From CAIKZJ01 sp964626015 (lineage in GTDB: Bacteria; Bacteroidota; Ignavibacteria; Tepidaquicellales; Tepidaquicellaceae), in NCBI GenBank assembly GCA_964626015.1, contig CAZVCC010000006.1, positions 36,752 to 100,751 of the forward strand: a stretch of DNA of 64,000 bases, given 5' to 3'. The translations under genes and the position numbers were made by a program. The notes under the pieces were generated by a model. It ran no database searches. It was given only the letters and a program-made list of their open reading frames with translations, and was not told the origin of the DNA. Below, in pieces: positions 33,488 to 41,510 of the stretch (the first letter of the stretch is position 1; the number at the start of each line of letters is the position of its first letter).

Positions 33488-34693
33488 CTATTTAATCAGC
33501 TTAATTCTAAAAGTTGTTCCCTTTTCAACTACGGAATCCAGTAATACAAGTTTTCCCTGATGATAATCATCGACAATCCTCTTGGATAGACTGAGGCCCA
33601 AACCCCATCCTCTTCTTTTTGTAGAATATCCGGGTCGGAAAATATCCTTTTTGAATTTTTTATCAATACCCTTTCCATTATCGCTGATATCTATAATAAC
33701 ATCATTATCTTTTTCCCGAAGGTCGAACTTAATTATTCCGTGTTCTTTATCCATTGCATCCAAAGCATTTTTTAGGAGGTTCTCAATAACCCATTCAAAC
33801 AAATCCCTATTAAGATTGATGTATATCTCGGATGAAATGTTAAGTTTTATGTTAACCTTTTTTGAAACGGTACCATCAGCACCATGAAGCCTTGGTATTC
33901 TCTTTTCGAAATATGTACATACTTCTTTTATTAACTCTGATATATTTTCTTTCTCGAGTTTCGGCTGGGAACCGATTTTTGAAAATCTTGATGCTATCTT
34001 GTTTAGCTTTTCAACGTCGCTTTCTGTCTCGTCGATTATTTTCTTAAAATCCTCCGACCCGGGTTTTGTATTCTTCAACAGCTCAACCCATCCCATCAAT
34101 GATGAAATCGGTGTCCCAAGCTGATGTGCTGTTTCTTTCGAAAGTCCAACCCAAATACTGCTTTGTTCATGTTTTTTCACGTAAGAAAATCCGAAATATC
34201 CCAGTAGTATGAATAGTCCGCCTATTAAAAACTCGTAGAATGGTAAAAGTTTTAATTCTGTAATCAGTGTAGATTCACCGTAATTAACATAGTTTAAGAC
34301 AACGGAATCCCTGTAAGTAACCTTAATCGGTGAGTTCCTGTTCTTCATTTCATCTGCCTGATTAAGCAGTATTTGCTGGATTTGTTTTTTCGGTAATGTT
34401 GTGTCTATATCTATATTTTTATAAAAGTTGACAACTTTATATTCCCTGTCAGTTGCAATAATCGGGAAATCAATCTGCGTAATTATCTCGTTAAAAATAA
34501 AATTGTATTCTCCGGTGGAGCTTTGGTCGTTTGCTATGTATTCCAGAGATTTTGCATACAGACCAGCAATCATTGCTTCTCTTTTTTGTATTCTCTCAAC
34601 AAGAAGCTGAGTATAATATAAAATACCGAGTGCAATAATAACCGCACTTAATACAAGTACTATTTTTAATTTAAACGAACCTAATTTATACAT
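33488..34693 (-). CDS. Membrane sensor histidine kinase, orphan
   Basis: A 401-residue kinase with two membrane segments (residues about 9-28 and 153-172) framing a periplasmic sensor of about 125 residues. The H box is LSKETAHQLGTPISSLMGWVELL with the phosphoacceptor His in TAHQLGTP. The ATPase domain has an N box (NLLKNALDAM), G1 (DISDNGKGI) and G2 (RRGWGLGLSLSKRIV). This group autophosphorylates and passes phosphate to a response regulator, but none is adjacent. The signal is unknown. It lies 15 bases upstream of the GT-C gene on the same strand and is divergent from the FecCD permease gene across a 71-base gap. Confidence 0.9.
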   Translation of the reverse strand: MYKLGSFKLKIVLVLSAVIIALGILYYTQLLVERIQKREAMIAGLYAKSLEYIANDQSSTGEYNFIFNEIITQIDFPIIATDREYKVVNFYKNIDIDTTLPKKQIQQILLNQADEMKNRNSPIKVTYRDSVVLNYVNYGESTLITELKLLPFYEFLIGGLFILLGYFGFSYVKKHEQSSIWVGLSKETAHQLGTPISSLMGWVELLKNTKPGSEDFKKIIDETESDVEKLNKIASRFSKIGSQPKLEKENISELIKEVCTYFEKRIPRLHGADGTVSKKVNIKLNISSEIYINLNRDLFEWVIENLLKNALDAMDKEHGIIKFDLREKDNDVIIDISDNGKGIDKKFKKDIFRPGYSTKRRGWGLGLSLSKRIVDDYHQGKLVLLDSVVEKGTTFRIKLIK

Positions 34694-34764
34694 TACTAAT
34701 TATGTTCTCCTTTATTAATATAGATATACTTATTTTTAACAAAAATATCTAAATATATGACAAT

Positions 34765-35763
34765 TTGAACCGTAATTTAAAGATATTGTTTATTTTATTT
34801 TTCCTGTTGATTATTTCTTTTATTGTATCAATTTCAGTAGGAAGCATATATATTAATCCGGGAAAACTCTTTTCAGAACCGGATAAAGCTGAAACGCTCA
34901 AAAATATTCTGTTTAATATAAGAATTCCGAGGACACTTAATGCATTCTTCGTCGGAGCATCGCTCAGCTGTTCAGGTATTGTATTACAGTCATTATTGAG
35001 GAACAATCTTGCCGAACCGGGTCTGCTTGGTATTTCTGCGGGTGCGGGTTTAGGAGCAATACTATTTTTTATACTATCCGCATCTTCTTTTTATTTAATA
35101 ACACCTGTGTCTTTTTTATCTGCAATTCTAACAACGCTTTTAATTTTTCAGATATCTAAAGGACTCAAAGGTAAATATACAAATTTTCTTTCTTCTAATA
35201 AAATCATACTGGCAGGAATTGCGATAAATGCCCTGCTATCTGCGATAAATGGTTTTCTGTTAATTTATTCCGGAAAATCTTTAACACACATAATTTATTG
35301 GCTGAGCGGAGGACTTTCGGGAAAGGGATGGATTGAGTTTTATTCAACTTCACCAATTATATTTGCGGGGCTTTTAATCTCAGTTTTATTCTCGAAAGAA
35401 TATAACGTTCTTTCGCTCGGGAATGAACTGTCCATTTCTTTGGGATTAAACACAAAAAGGCTTCAATATTCTTCAATCATATTATCTTCTATTCTTGCAG
35501 CTTCAGCAGTATCGATAGCAGGGATTATTTCATTTGTAGGGTTGATAGTACCAAATATTTCTAAGCTGCTGCTGGGTTCTGACCATCGGTATTCAATACC
35601 GGGGAGTATTTTAATAGGAGGCATTTTTCTTCTTATATCAGATACAATCTCAAGAATAATTATTTCACCATCCGAGATTCCTGTTGGTATAGTAACATCA
35701 TTTATAGGAGCCCCCATTTTCATCTGGTTAATATTTAAAAATACAAACAAAGGAATAAACTGA
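34765..35763 (+). CDS. FecCD-family ABC transporter permease (TTG start)
   Basis: A 332-residue polytopic permease of the BtuC/FecD family, which moves iron-siderophore, haem or cobalamin across the inner membrane with an ATPase and a binding protein. Typical segments are IRIPRTLNAFFVGASLSCSGIVLQ, NLAEPGLLGISAGAGLGAI and ISFVGLIVPNISKLLLGSDHR. The only in-frame start is the TTG at 34765; the ATG at 34757 is out of frame. The partner ATPase and binding-protein genes are not adjacent, which is unusual. The stop overlaps the mnmE start by one base (TGATG), so the two are translationally coupled. Substrate cannot be assigned. Confidence 0.9.
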   Translation: MNRNLKILFILFFLLIISFIVSISVGSIYINPGKLFSEPDKAETLKNILFNIRIPRTLNAFFVGASLSCSGIVLQSLLRNNLAEPGLLGISAGAGLGAILFFILSASSFYLITPVSFLSAILTTLLIFQISKGLKGKYTNFLSSNKIILAGIAINALLSAINGFLLIYSGKSLTHIIYWLSGGLSGKGWIEFYSTSPIIFAGLLISVLFSKEYNVLSLGNELSISLGLNTKRLQYSSIILSSILAASAVSIAGIISFVGLIVPNISKLLLGSDHRYSIPGSILIGGIFLLISDTISRIIISPSEIPVGIVTSFIGAPIFIWLIFKNTNKGIN

Positions 35764-37142
35764 TGATTAACCCATTTGACACAATATGCGCAATTTCAAC
35801 ACCGATAGGCGAAGGCGGTATTTCTGTTATCAGAATATCGGGAACTGATTCGTTTAGAATTATACAAAATATTTTCTCAAAATCGAGGGAAAAGTATAAG
35901 GCTTTAAATATTTCGGAAACTGATTCGCATACTGTTAACTTTGGGTATCTTTTCGATGAAAATAAGCTTGTTGACGAAGTATTAGTTTCGATATTTAAAT
36001 CGCCAAATTCATTTACGGGTGAAGACATAATAGAAATCTCTGCACATGGAGGGGTTTTTGTAACTCGAAAAATTCTGAGTCTTATAATTAAACAGGGAGC
36101 AAGACATGCAGAACCCGGAGAGTTTTCGCAGCGGGCTTTTCTCAATGGGAAAATAGACCTATCACAGGCTGAAGCGGTTGCAGATCTTATTAAATCAAAA
36201 ACCGAAGAAGCTCATAAATCATCTTTAGAACAACTTGAGGGTTCATTATCAGCATACGTTAAGAAAATAAGAGAAGATTTGATCAGTGTTACAGCACTTG
36301 TTGAGCTCGAACTTGATTTTGCAGAAGAAGACTTAGAGTTTGCACAAAAGGATGAAGTAATGAATAAGGCTCTTCAAATTATTAATGACTTAAAAGAAAT
36401 TGTTAACTCTTACATTAAAGGCAAAGTAATAAGAGACGGTATTAATGTTGTAATAGCTGGCAAACCAAACAGCGGAAAATCGTCTTTGTTTAATTCTCTT
36501 CTCAAAACTGAGCGCGCAATAGTTAGCGAAATTTCGGGAACAACGAGGGATTATCTGGAGGAAAATCTTATAATTGATGGTATTCTTTTTAATCTTACTG
36601 ATACCGCTGGATTGCGTTCAACTGCTGATATTATTGAACACGAGGGTATTAAAAGAAGTTTATCAAAAATTAACGATGCTGACCTTGTTGTATATTTAGT
36701 GGATTCTTCAAACAGTAAAAGTGAAAGAGAGCATTCTGTTGAATTTTTTAACGAACAAATAAAATCCAGCAATAAGTTACTAGTATTTACGAAAAAGGAT
36801 CTGTCAGGAAACAGCGTACCCGAAACTGCTACAGCAGTTTCTGTTAATGATAACGAATCATTATCGAAACTTAAAAAAGAGATGGTACGTATGATAAAGG
36901 AAAGTGAATCAGGTATTAAATCCGGGAAGATAGTTATCACAAACATAAGGCATAAGATATGTCTTGAAAAAACGATTGAATCACTTGATAATTTGGTTAA
37001 ATCAATAGAAAAGAAATTGTCAGGTGAGTTTTTATCAATAGATTTAAGAAATGCCTTAAGCCATCTCGGCGAAATTACGGGTTCTGTAACAAATGATGAT
37101 ATATTAACCTATGTGTTCTCAAAGTTTTGCATAGGTAAATAA
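35763..37142 (+). CDS. mnmE: tRNA modification GTPase MnmE
   Basis: MnmE, with MnmG, installs the carboxymethylaminomethyl group on U34 of certain tRNAs. The 459-residue protein has the N-terminal folate-binding domain (DTICAISTPIGEGGISVIRISG), a helical domain, and an inserted G domain: G1 GKPNSGKSSLFN, G2/switch SEISGTTRDYLEE, G3 DTAGLR and G4 TKKD. It ends in the required CIGK motif. All elements are present. It overlaps the permease stop by one base. mnmG is not in the window. Confidence 0.97.
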   Translation: MINPFDTICAISTPIGEGGISVIRISGTDSFRIIQNIFSKSREKYKALNISETDSHTVNFGYLFDENKLVDEVLVSIFKSPNSFTGEDIIEISAHGGVFVTRKILSLIIKQGARHAEPGEFSQRAFLNGKIDLSQAEAVADLIKSKTEEAHKSSLEQLEGSLSAYVKKIREDLISVTALVELELDFAEEDLEFAQKDEVMNKALQIINDLKEIVNSYIKGKVIRDGINVVIAGKPNSGKSSLFNSLLKTERAIVSEISGTTRDYLEENLIIDGILFNLTDTAGLRSTADIIEHEGIKRSLSKINDADLVVYLVDSSNSKSEREHSVEFFNEQIKSSNKLLVFTKKDLSGNSVPETATAVSVNDNESLSKLKKEMVRMIKESESGIKSGKIVITNIRHKICLEKTIESLDNLVKSIEKKLSGEFLSIDLRNALSHLGEITGSVTNDDILTYVFSKFCIGK

Positions 37143-37197
37143 ATCACACTTTGTATCGATATTACTATTAATTTTATAAATTTACATATATTAATCT

Positions 37198-38961
37198 ATG
37201 AAATTACCATCCCTTGATGTATTAATAAATCAGGCAAAAGAAACAGCTTCAAGATTTCCGCTTGCCATAATGATGTCAATACTTGGATCGTTTACATTAA
37301 TACGAATTATTGATTTTGCACCGAATGATTATCAAGGACAGTTCTTATGGAATTTAGTAATGACTTTTTCTCTTGGACTGCCATTGTTTATTTCCTTCTC
37401 ACTGATTGCAGAGAGTAAGGGCATGAAAAAAGCAAAGGGATATTTGTTACAGTTAATACCCGTTGCTTTTCTGATAGTTTTTTTCCTTACTCTTTCAGAC
37501 CAAACGGATTTTTACGATATCGGAAGATACATTTTATTATCAATAGCATTTCATTTGCTAGTTTCATTTGCTCCGTTCATTTTTACAAAAGACAAATCGC
37601 AGCTTGATTTCTGGAATTTCAATCAGACAGTTTTTCTTAGGTTTATACTTTCGGGTCTCTACACGTTTGTACTATATGGGGGTTTAGCTATAGCATTACT
37701 ATCATTCGATAAACTATTTGAGATGAATATAGACGGAAAAAGATACGGACAACTTTTATTCTTCATAGTGGGAATATTCAACACGTGGTTTTTCTGTTCG
37801 GGAGTGCCGAAACCTGAGGACATGAAGTCTGAAGCTTTTCCGAAAGGGCTCAAAATATTTACTCAATACGTATTGCTGCCGATTATTGTAATTTATGTTT
37901 TGATTCTATATTTGTATTTGTTTAAGATTATATTCAGCTGGAATCTGCCTGTGGGATGGGTTTCATATCTTGTTATCGGATTTTCGACAGCAGGCATATT
38001 CTCTCTCTTGCTGATTTATCCTCTTGTCGAAAGCAAAGAGATAAAATGGGTGAAGATATTCTCAAGGATTTTCTTTATATCCTTGATTCCGCAGATTGTG
38101 TTGTTATTTCTTGCAATAACTGTCAGGACTTCTGATTACGGGATTACTGAAAGGAGGTATTATGTTTTTGTTCTTGCATTCTGGCTTTCAATAACGACAT
38201 TATACTATATAATTACAAATTTTAAGAATATAAAATACATTCCTATCTCCCTGTCAATAATTGCAGTTTTGACTTCTGTGGGACCCTGGAGTGCATTTAA
38301 CATGTCTTTAAACAGTCAGATTAACAGGCTTGAAGAAATTCTGAACAAAAATTCAATCCTTGTTAACGGGAAAATTATTCCTGCATCAAAAGATATACAA
38401 AAGGAAGAAATACAGGACGTGAACTCGATAATCAGCTTTTTACTTGAAAGGAATAAGATTAATTCAATTCAACCATGGTTTACTGAAAATCTTGATTCAC
38501 TTGAAGATTACAAGAAAGTAACCGAGATAGTTTATCATAACAAAACAGAGCAGATAATGCAGATGATGGGATTGAAAGCCGATGATGTAAATAATATAAT
38601 AAAGAAGAGATTTGTTTCCGCCAGAACAACTGGAGCTAACGAAATAAATGTACAGGGATTTGATAGATTTAGTTTATTTGAAAGCCAGAAGAAAGACTCT
38701 CTGTCTGCGATAAAATCATTTTATGATTTTGATAACAATGACATTGTTGTTTATAATAATACCGACACGATTAAATTCCCGATAAAATACATTACGGACT
38801 CATTACATTCCGAGCGTCCTCCGCTTCAGAGTATGACTATGAATAATTACTTTAAGGATACGCATGTAAGGGTAATTGTAACAGGGATAGATTTTAACCG
38901 TGAAGAAAATGGAATCAAAGTAACATATCTGAGAGCGTATATTTTAACGAAGAAATTATAG
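37198..38961 (+). CDS. DUF4153 membrane protein
   Basis: A 587-residue protein with roughly ten to twelve membrane helices in the first 375 residues, followed by a soluble C-terminal domain of about 210 residues. The pattern ASRFPLAIMMSILGSFTLI at the start and FILSGLYTFVLYGGLAIALLSFDKLFEM in the middle matches DUF4153 proteins, whose function is not known. It is 55 bases downstream of mnmE on the same strand and may belong to the same transcript. A bidirectional terminator follows before the convergent aminopeptidase gene. Confidence 0.8.
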   Translation: MKLPSLDVLINQAKETASRFPLAIMMSILGSFTLIRIIDFAPNDYQGQFLWNLVMTFSLGLPLFISFSLIAESKGMKKAKGYLLQLIPVAFLIVFFLTLSDQTDFYDIGRYILLSIAFHLLVSFAPFIFTKDKSQLDFWNFNQTVFLRFILSGLYTFVLYGGLAIALLSFDKLFEMNIDGKRYGQLLFFIVGIFNTWFFCSGVPKPEDMKSEAFPKGLKIFTQYVLLPIIVIYVLILYLYLFKIIFSWNLPVGWVSYLVIGFSTAGIFSLLLIYPLVESKEIKWVKIFSRIFFISLIPQIVLLFLAITVRTSDYGITERRYYVFVLAFWLSITTLYYIITNFKNIKYIPISLSIIAVLTSVGPWSAFNMSLNSQINRLEEILNKNSILVNGKIIPASKDIQKEEIQDVNSIISFLLERNKINSIQPWFTENLDSLEDYKKVTEIVYHNKTEQIMQMMGLKADDVNNIIKKRFVSARTTGANEINVQGFDRFSLFESQKKDSLSAIKSFYDFDNNDIVVYNNTDTIKFPIKYITDSLHSERPPLQSMTMNNYFKDTHVRVIVTGIDFNREENGIKVTYLRAYILTKKL

Positions 38962-38968
38962 AAATAAA

Positions 38969-38997
38969 AAAGGGCAGAGTGCTTTATTCTGCCCTTT
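38969..38997. terminator. Bidirectional terminator between convergent genes
   Basis: A perfect 10-bp stem (aaagggcaga / tctgcccttt) with a 9-base loop lies between the DUF4153 gene (plus) and the M1 peptidase gene (minus), with an A-run on the left and TTT on the right. Confidence 0.9.
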
Positions 38998-39017
38998 ATC
39001 AAAATAATACTAATACA

Positions 39018-41033
39018 TTATTTGATTAATGTCATCTTTTTCACTTCGCTGAAATCACCAGCCTGAATTTTGTAATAATAGACTCCAGAAGCGAGTTTCA
39101 TACCGTTGAATGATGATGAGTATCTTCCTGCTTGTTTGAACTCATTTACAACTACTGATACTTCCTTACCTGAAACATCAAACACCGTAATCTTCACGTT
39201 TGAATTTTTAGGAATATCGTAATTAATGTTTGTGACAGGATTAAACGGATTTGGATAATTCTGATGAAGAGCAAATTTTTCGGGTAATGTGCTCACGTTT
39301 TCATCAGCATTTACGAGTAATGTTGCAGATTTAAGTACTATCTCATTATTCGGGTCAAATGTAACACCAGTCGGCTGACGGTAAAAATAGAATGAGAATA
39401 ACTGATTGTTAGCACTGTTCATTACTTTAACTGTTGTATCTGAGCCAGATGAGAAAGCGAATTTAATCATAATGGGAATCGGAAAGAATCCACCTGATTG
39501 AGTTTGCTTTGCGAGGAAATTAACTCTATACTGACCGCCGCCAAGATTTACGATGTTATAACCATTCTGGTAAATCGGATGATTAGGCTGGTATATCCAA
39601 GCGTTATAGAACCAAGTTAGGTCCTGCCCGGTCTCAGCGGACATCTTAGCAAAGAAGTCGGGAATAGTTGCATTCTTAAACTTGAAGTTTACGGTATCAG
39701 TAGCATAAGCTTTTACTCCTTTGAAGAAAAGGGAATCGCCCAATGTATAGCGCAAGAGGTGAACGACTGCAGAACCTTTGCAATAGGTTATTGCATAATT
39801 AAACAAAGTGTTTGAATTTGGAGTAGTCACATCCCATGAAGGTTCAGAGATTGCCCATCCCGGGTTTGAAGACATATAAGTGCTTGCGTCCGAATTAATA
39901 GACGATTTGTATGCTGCATATCCTCCGGTTCTTTCGAGCCAATACCCTTCAGACCATGTTGCAAAACCTTCATTAAGCCAAATGTTTGACCAGCTTGCGG
40001 GACTAATCATATCACCAAACCATTGGTGCGCGTATTCATGAGAGGCTAAATTCTCACCCCAACCGTTCATAGTTGTTAAGGTCTGATTCTCCATACCACC
40101 CCATGTAAAACCTGCTGAATTGGGTACGTAACAGAATCCGTTCTTTTCAAACGGATGCTCGCCAAACGCATTGGAAAAATATGTTGTAGCAGTGGGTAAT
40201 ATTGCCGCTATTGCTGAACTGTTGACACCTGCAGGTGAATATAATCTTAACGGAATACTGTCTGCAGGGTTTGATATTTTATGCCAATAAACAATATTTA
40301 TATTATATCCTACTTTTGAAGTTATTACTGTAAGGTAAGTTGACACAGGATCTCTTGAAATCCAATGATACCATATAGAATCCCCTGTTACAGTTGAATC
40401 ATTCAATCTTCCATTGCTTCCCAGACGAACCGAAAGAGGCACTTTAACAGTTATGTCAACAGTAGCTTTATCGGACGGTCTATCCCAGCAGGGAAACCAT
40501 CCTCTGGCACCTTCGGGTTCTGCATCAGTAAAAATATAACCTGTTGAACCGCTGTTGTAAAAGGATCCATCTGAAACGTTGTTGTGACGGTAATAAATCT
40601 TAACGTCAACAATCTCGCCCGGGTTATAAGTTCTGTCGAGATTAATAGTTAATAAATTAGATACGTGAGAATATGTCAACTCCGCACCGTTCAGAAACCT
40701 CACTGAATCAATCGTTAGTGAAGTATTATTTGCATTCAGTTTTATATTGTTTAATGTAGAATCGACTCTGAATGTAATCACATTAGACGCGACGAAATTT
40801 TTAGGATAAGGAGAAAAATAACATTTGTAAATATCGAGTACGAGTTTGTAATTCAGTACATCAAATGAATGCACCGGAGAACCCGGAGAATCAGTGTAAT
40901 ATCTTTCCGGATGAACAATCTTTGACTTTTTCATAGAACAAATTTCAGCACCTTTCATCACGCTAAAATCCTGTGAATAGCAAATGTTAAGCAGCATCAA
41001 TACGGTTGCTAAACTGAAAATTAATTTTTTCAT
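39018..41033 (-). CDS. M1-family aminopeptidase with T9SS sorting domain
   Basis: A 671-residue exported zinc aminopeptidase. A signal peptide opens the protein (MKKLIFSLATVLMLLNICYSQ). The M1 signature is complete: the exopeptidase motif GGMENQTL, the zinc motif HEYAHQWFGD at residues 332-341, and the distal Glu in NIWLNEGFATWSEGYW. N-terminal beta domain and C-terminal helical parts are short compared with large M1 enzymes. The final 80 or so residues are a T9SS sorting domain (NYPNPFNPVTNINY ... SGVYYYKIQAGDF ... MTLIK). It should act at the cell surface or outside, trimming peptides. A second, diverged M1 gene lies just upstream. Confidence 0.93.
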   Translation of the reverse strand: MKKLIFSLATVLMLLNICYSQDFSVMKGAEICSMKKSKIVHPERYYTDSPGSPVHSFDVLNYKLVLDIYKCYFSPYPKNFVASNVITFRVDSTLNNIKLNANNTSLTIDSVRFLNGAELTYSHVSNLLTINLDRTYNPGEIVDVKIYYRHNNVSDGSFYNSGSTGYIFTDAEPEGARGWFPCWDRPSDKATVDITVKVPLSVRLGSNGRLNDSTVTGDSIWYHWISRDPVSTYLTVITSKVGYNINIVYWHKISNPADSIPLRLYSPAGVNSSAIAAILPTATTYFSNAFGEHPFEKNGFCYVPNSAGFTWGGMENQTLTTMNGWGENLASHEYAHQWFGDMISPASWSNIWLNEGFATWSEGYWLERTGGYAAYKSSINSDASTYMSSNPGWAISEPSWDVTTPNSNTLFNYAITYCKGSAVVHLLRYTLGDSLFFKGVKAYATDTVNFKFKNATIPDFFAKMSAETGQDLTWFYNAWIYQPNHPIYQNGYNIVNLGGGQYRVNFLAKQTQSGGFFPIPIMIKFAFSSGSDTTVKVMNSANNQLFSFYFYRQPTGVTFDPNNEIVLKSATLLVNADENVSTLPEKFALHQNYPNPFNPVTNINYDIPKNSNVKITVFDVSGKEVSVVVNEFKQAGRYSSSFNGMKLASGVYYYKIQAGDFSEVKKMTLIK

Positions 41034-41280
41034 TGTATATTTTATATTAAGAAAAGTAATAAATATTGTTAAATCCCTTATAATAATAAAGTGGAAAAAT
41101 AAGGAGATTTCCAGTGGTTTTTTTAAATATATGTAAATAGGATAAGGAGGGGATATTTTTGAAAGAATTGTTTATTTTTTGAGGAACAAATAAGGGGTAA
41201 ATAATGTTTACGTAATGTAGGACAAAAATAACTACAGATTTGATGCTTAGGTTTGAAAAAATGATTGGAAATTGAGTTTG

Positions 41281-41368
41281 ACCGCAATAACACCGCATTA
41301 TCACCGCAAATCAACCGCAAATCAACCGCAAATCAACCGCAAAATCACCGCACTTTAACCGCAATTTT
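41281..41368 (+). repeat. 11-bp-period tandem array, ACCGC units
   Basis: Eight successive 11-base units start at 41281, 41292, 41303, 41314, 41325, 41336, 41347 and 41358. Every unit begins ACCGC and is followed by six AT-rich bases. Three consecutive units are identical (ACCGCAAATCA); the outer ones differ only in the six-base part. No spacer or phase slip occurs. Confidence 0.95.
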
Positions 41369-41464
41369 TGACTGATAGCAGGTCGAGGAAACACCGTAGG
41401 ATATATGAGAGGTGAATCTGAATCAAGCTATTTGGAAGAAAATGGGGGACGATTTGGCACAATA

Positions 41465-41480
41465 GTGACACATATGTCAC
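41465..41480. promoter_or_regulatory. Inverted repeat GTGACA-N4-TGTCAC
   Basis: A perfect 6-bp dyad with a CATA centre, shaped like a dimeric regulator site. The half-site spacing does not match a standard CRP site. It lies in the spacer between the M1 genes; no regulator can be named. Confidence 0.4.
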
Positions 41481-41510
41481 AGTCATGCAGTTCAGATTAT
41501 TTTGAGGAAT

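Larger units (their letters stand above)
41034..41510. other. Spacer between two aminopeptidase genes, with ACCGC array and a dyad
   Basis: 477 bases without a credible gene. It holds an 11-bp-period ACCGC array about 250 bases upstream of the downstream M1 gene, and a dyad GTGACA-CATA-TGTCAC at 41465-41480. Small frames here overlap the array and look spurious. Confidence 0.8.

Noticed and set aside
41047..41320. Two overlapping minus-strand frames of 85 and 65 residues
   Set aside because: They overlap the ACCGC array in its first units, have no leader or domain and no good start site.
41281..41368. CRISPR array
   Set aside because: Repeat and spacer lengths (5 + 6 bases) are far too short, and no cas gene is in the window.
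41465..41480. CRP binding site
   Set aside because: The dyad GTGACA-N4-TGTCAC has the wrong half-site spacing; listed only as an unidentified inverted repeat.
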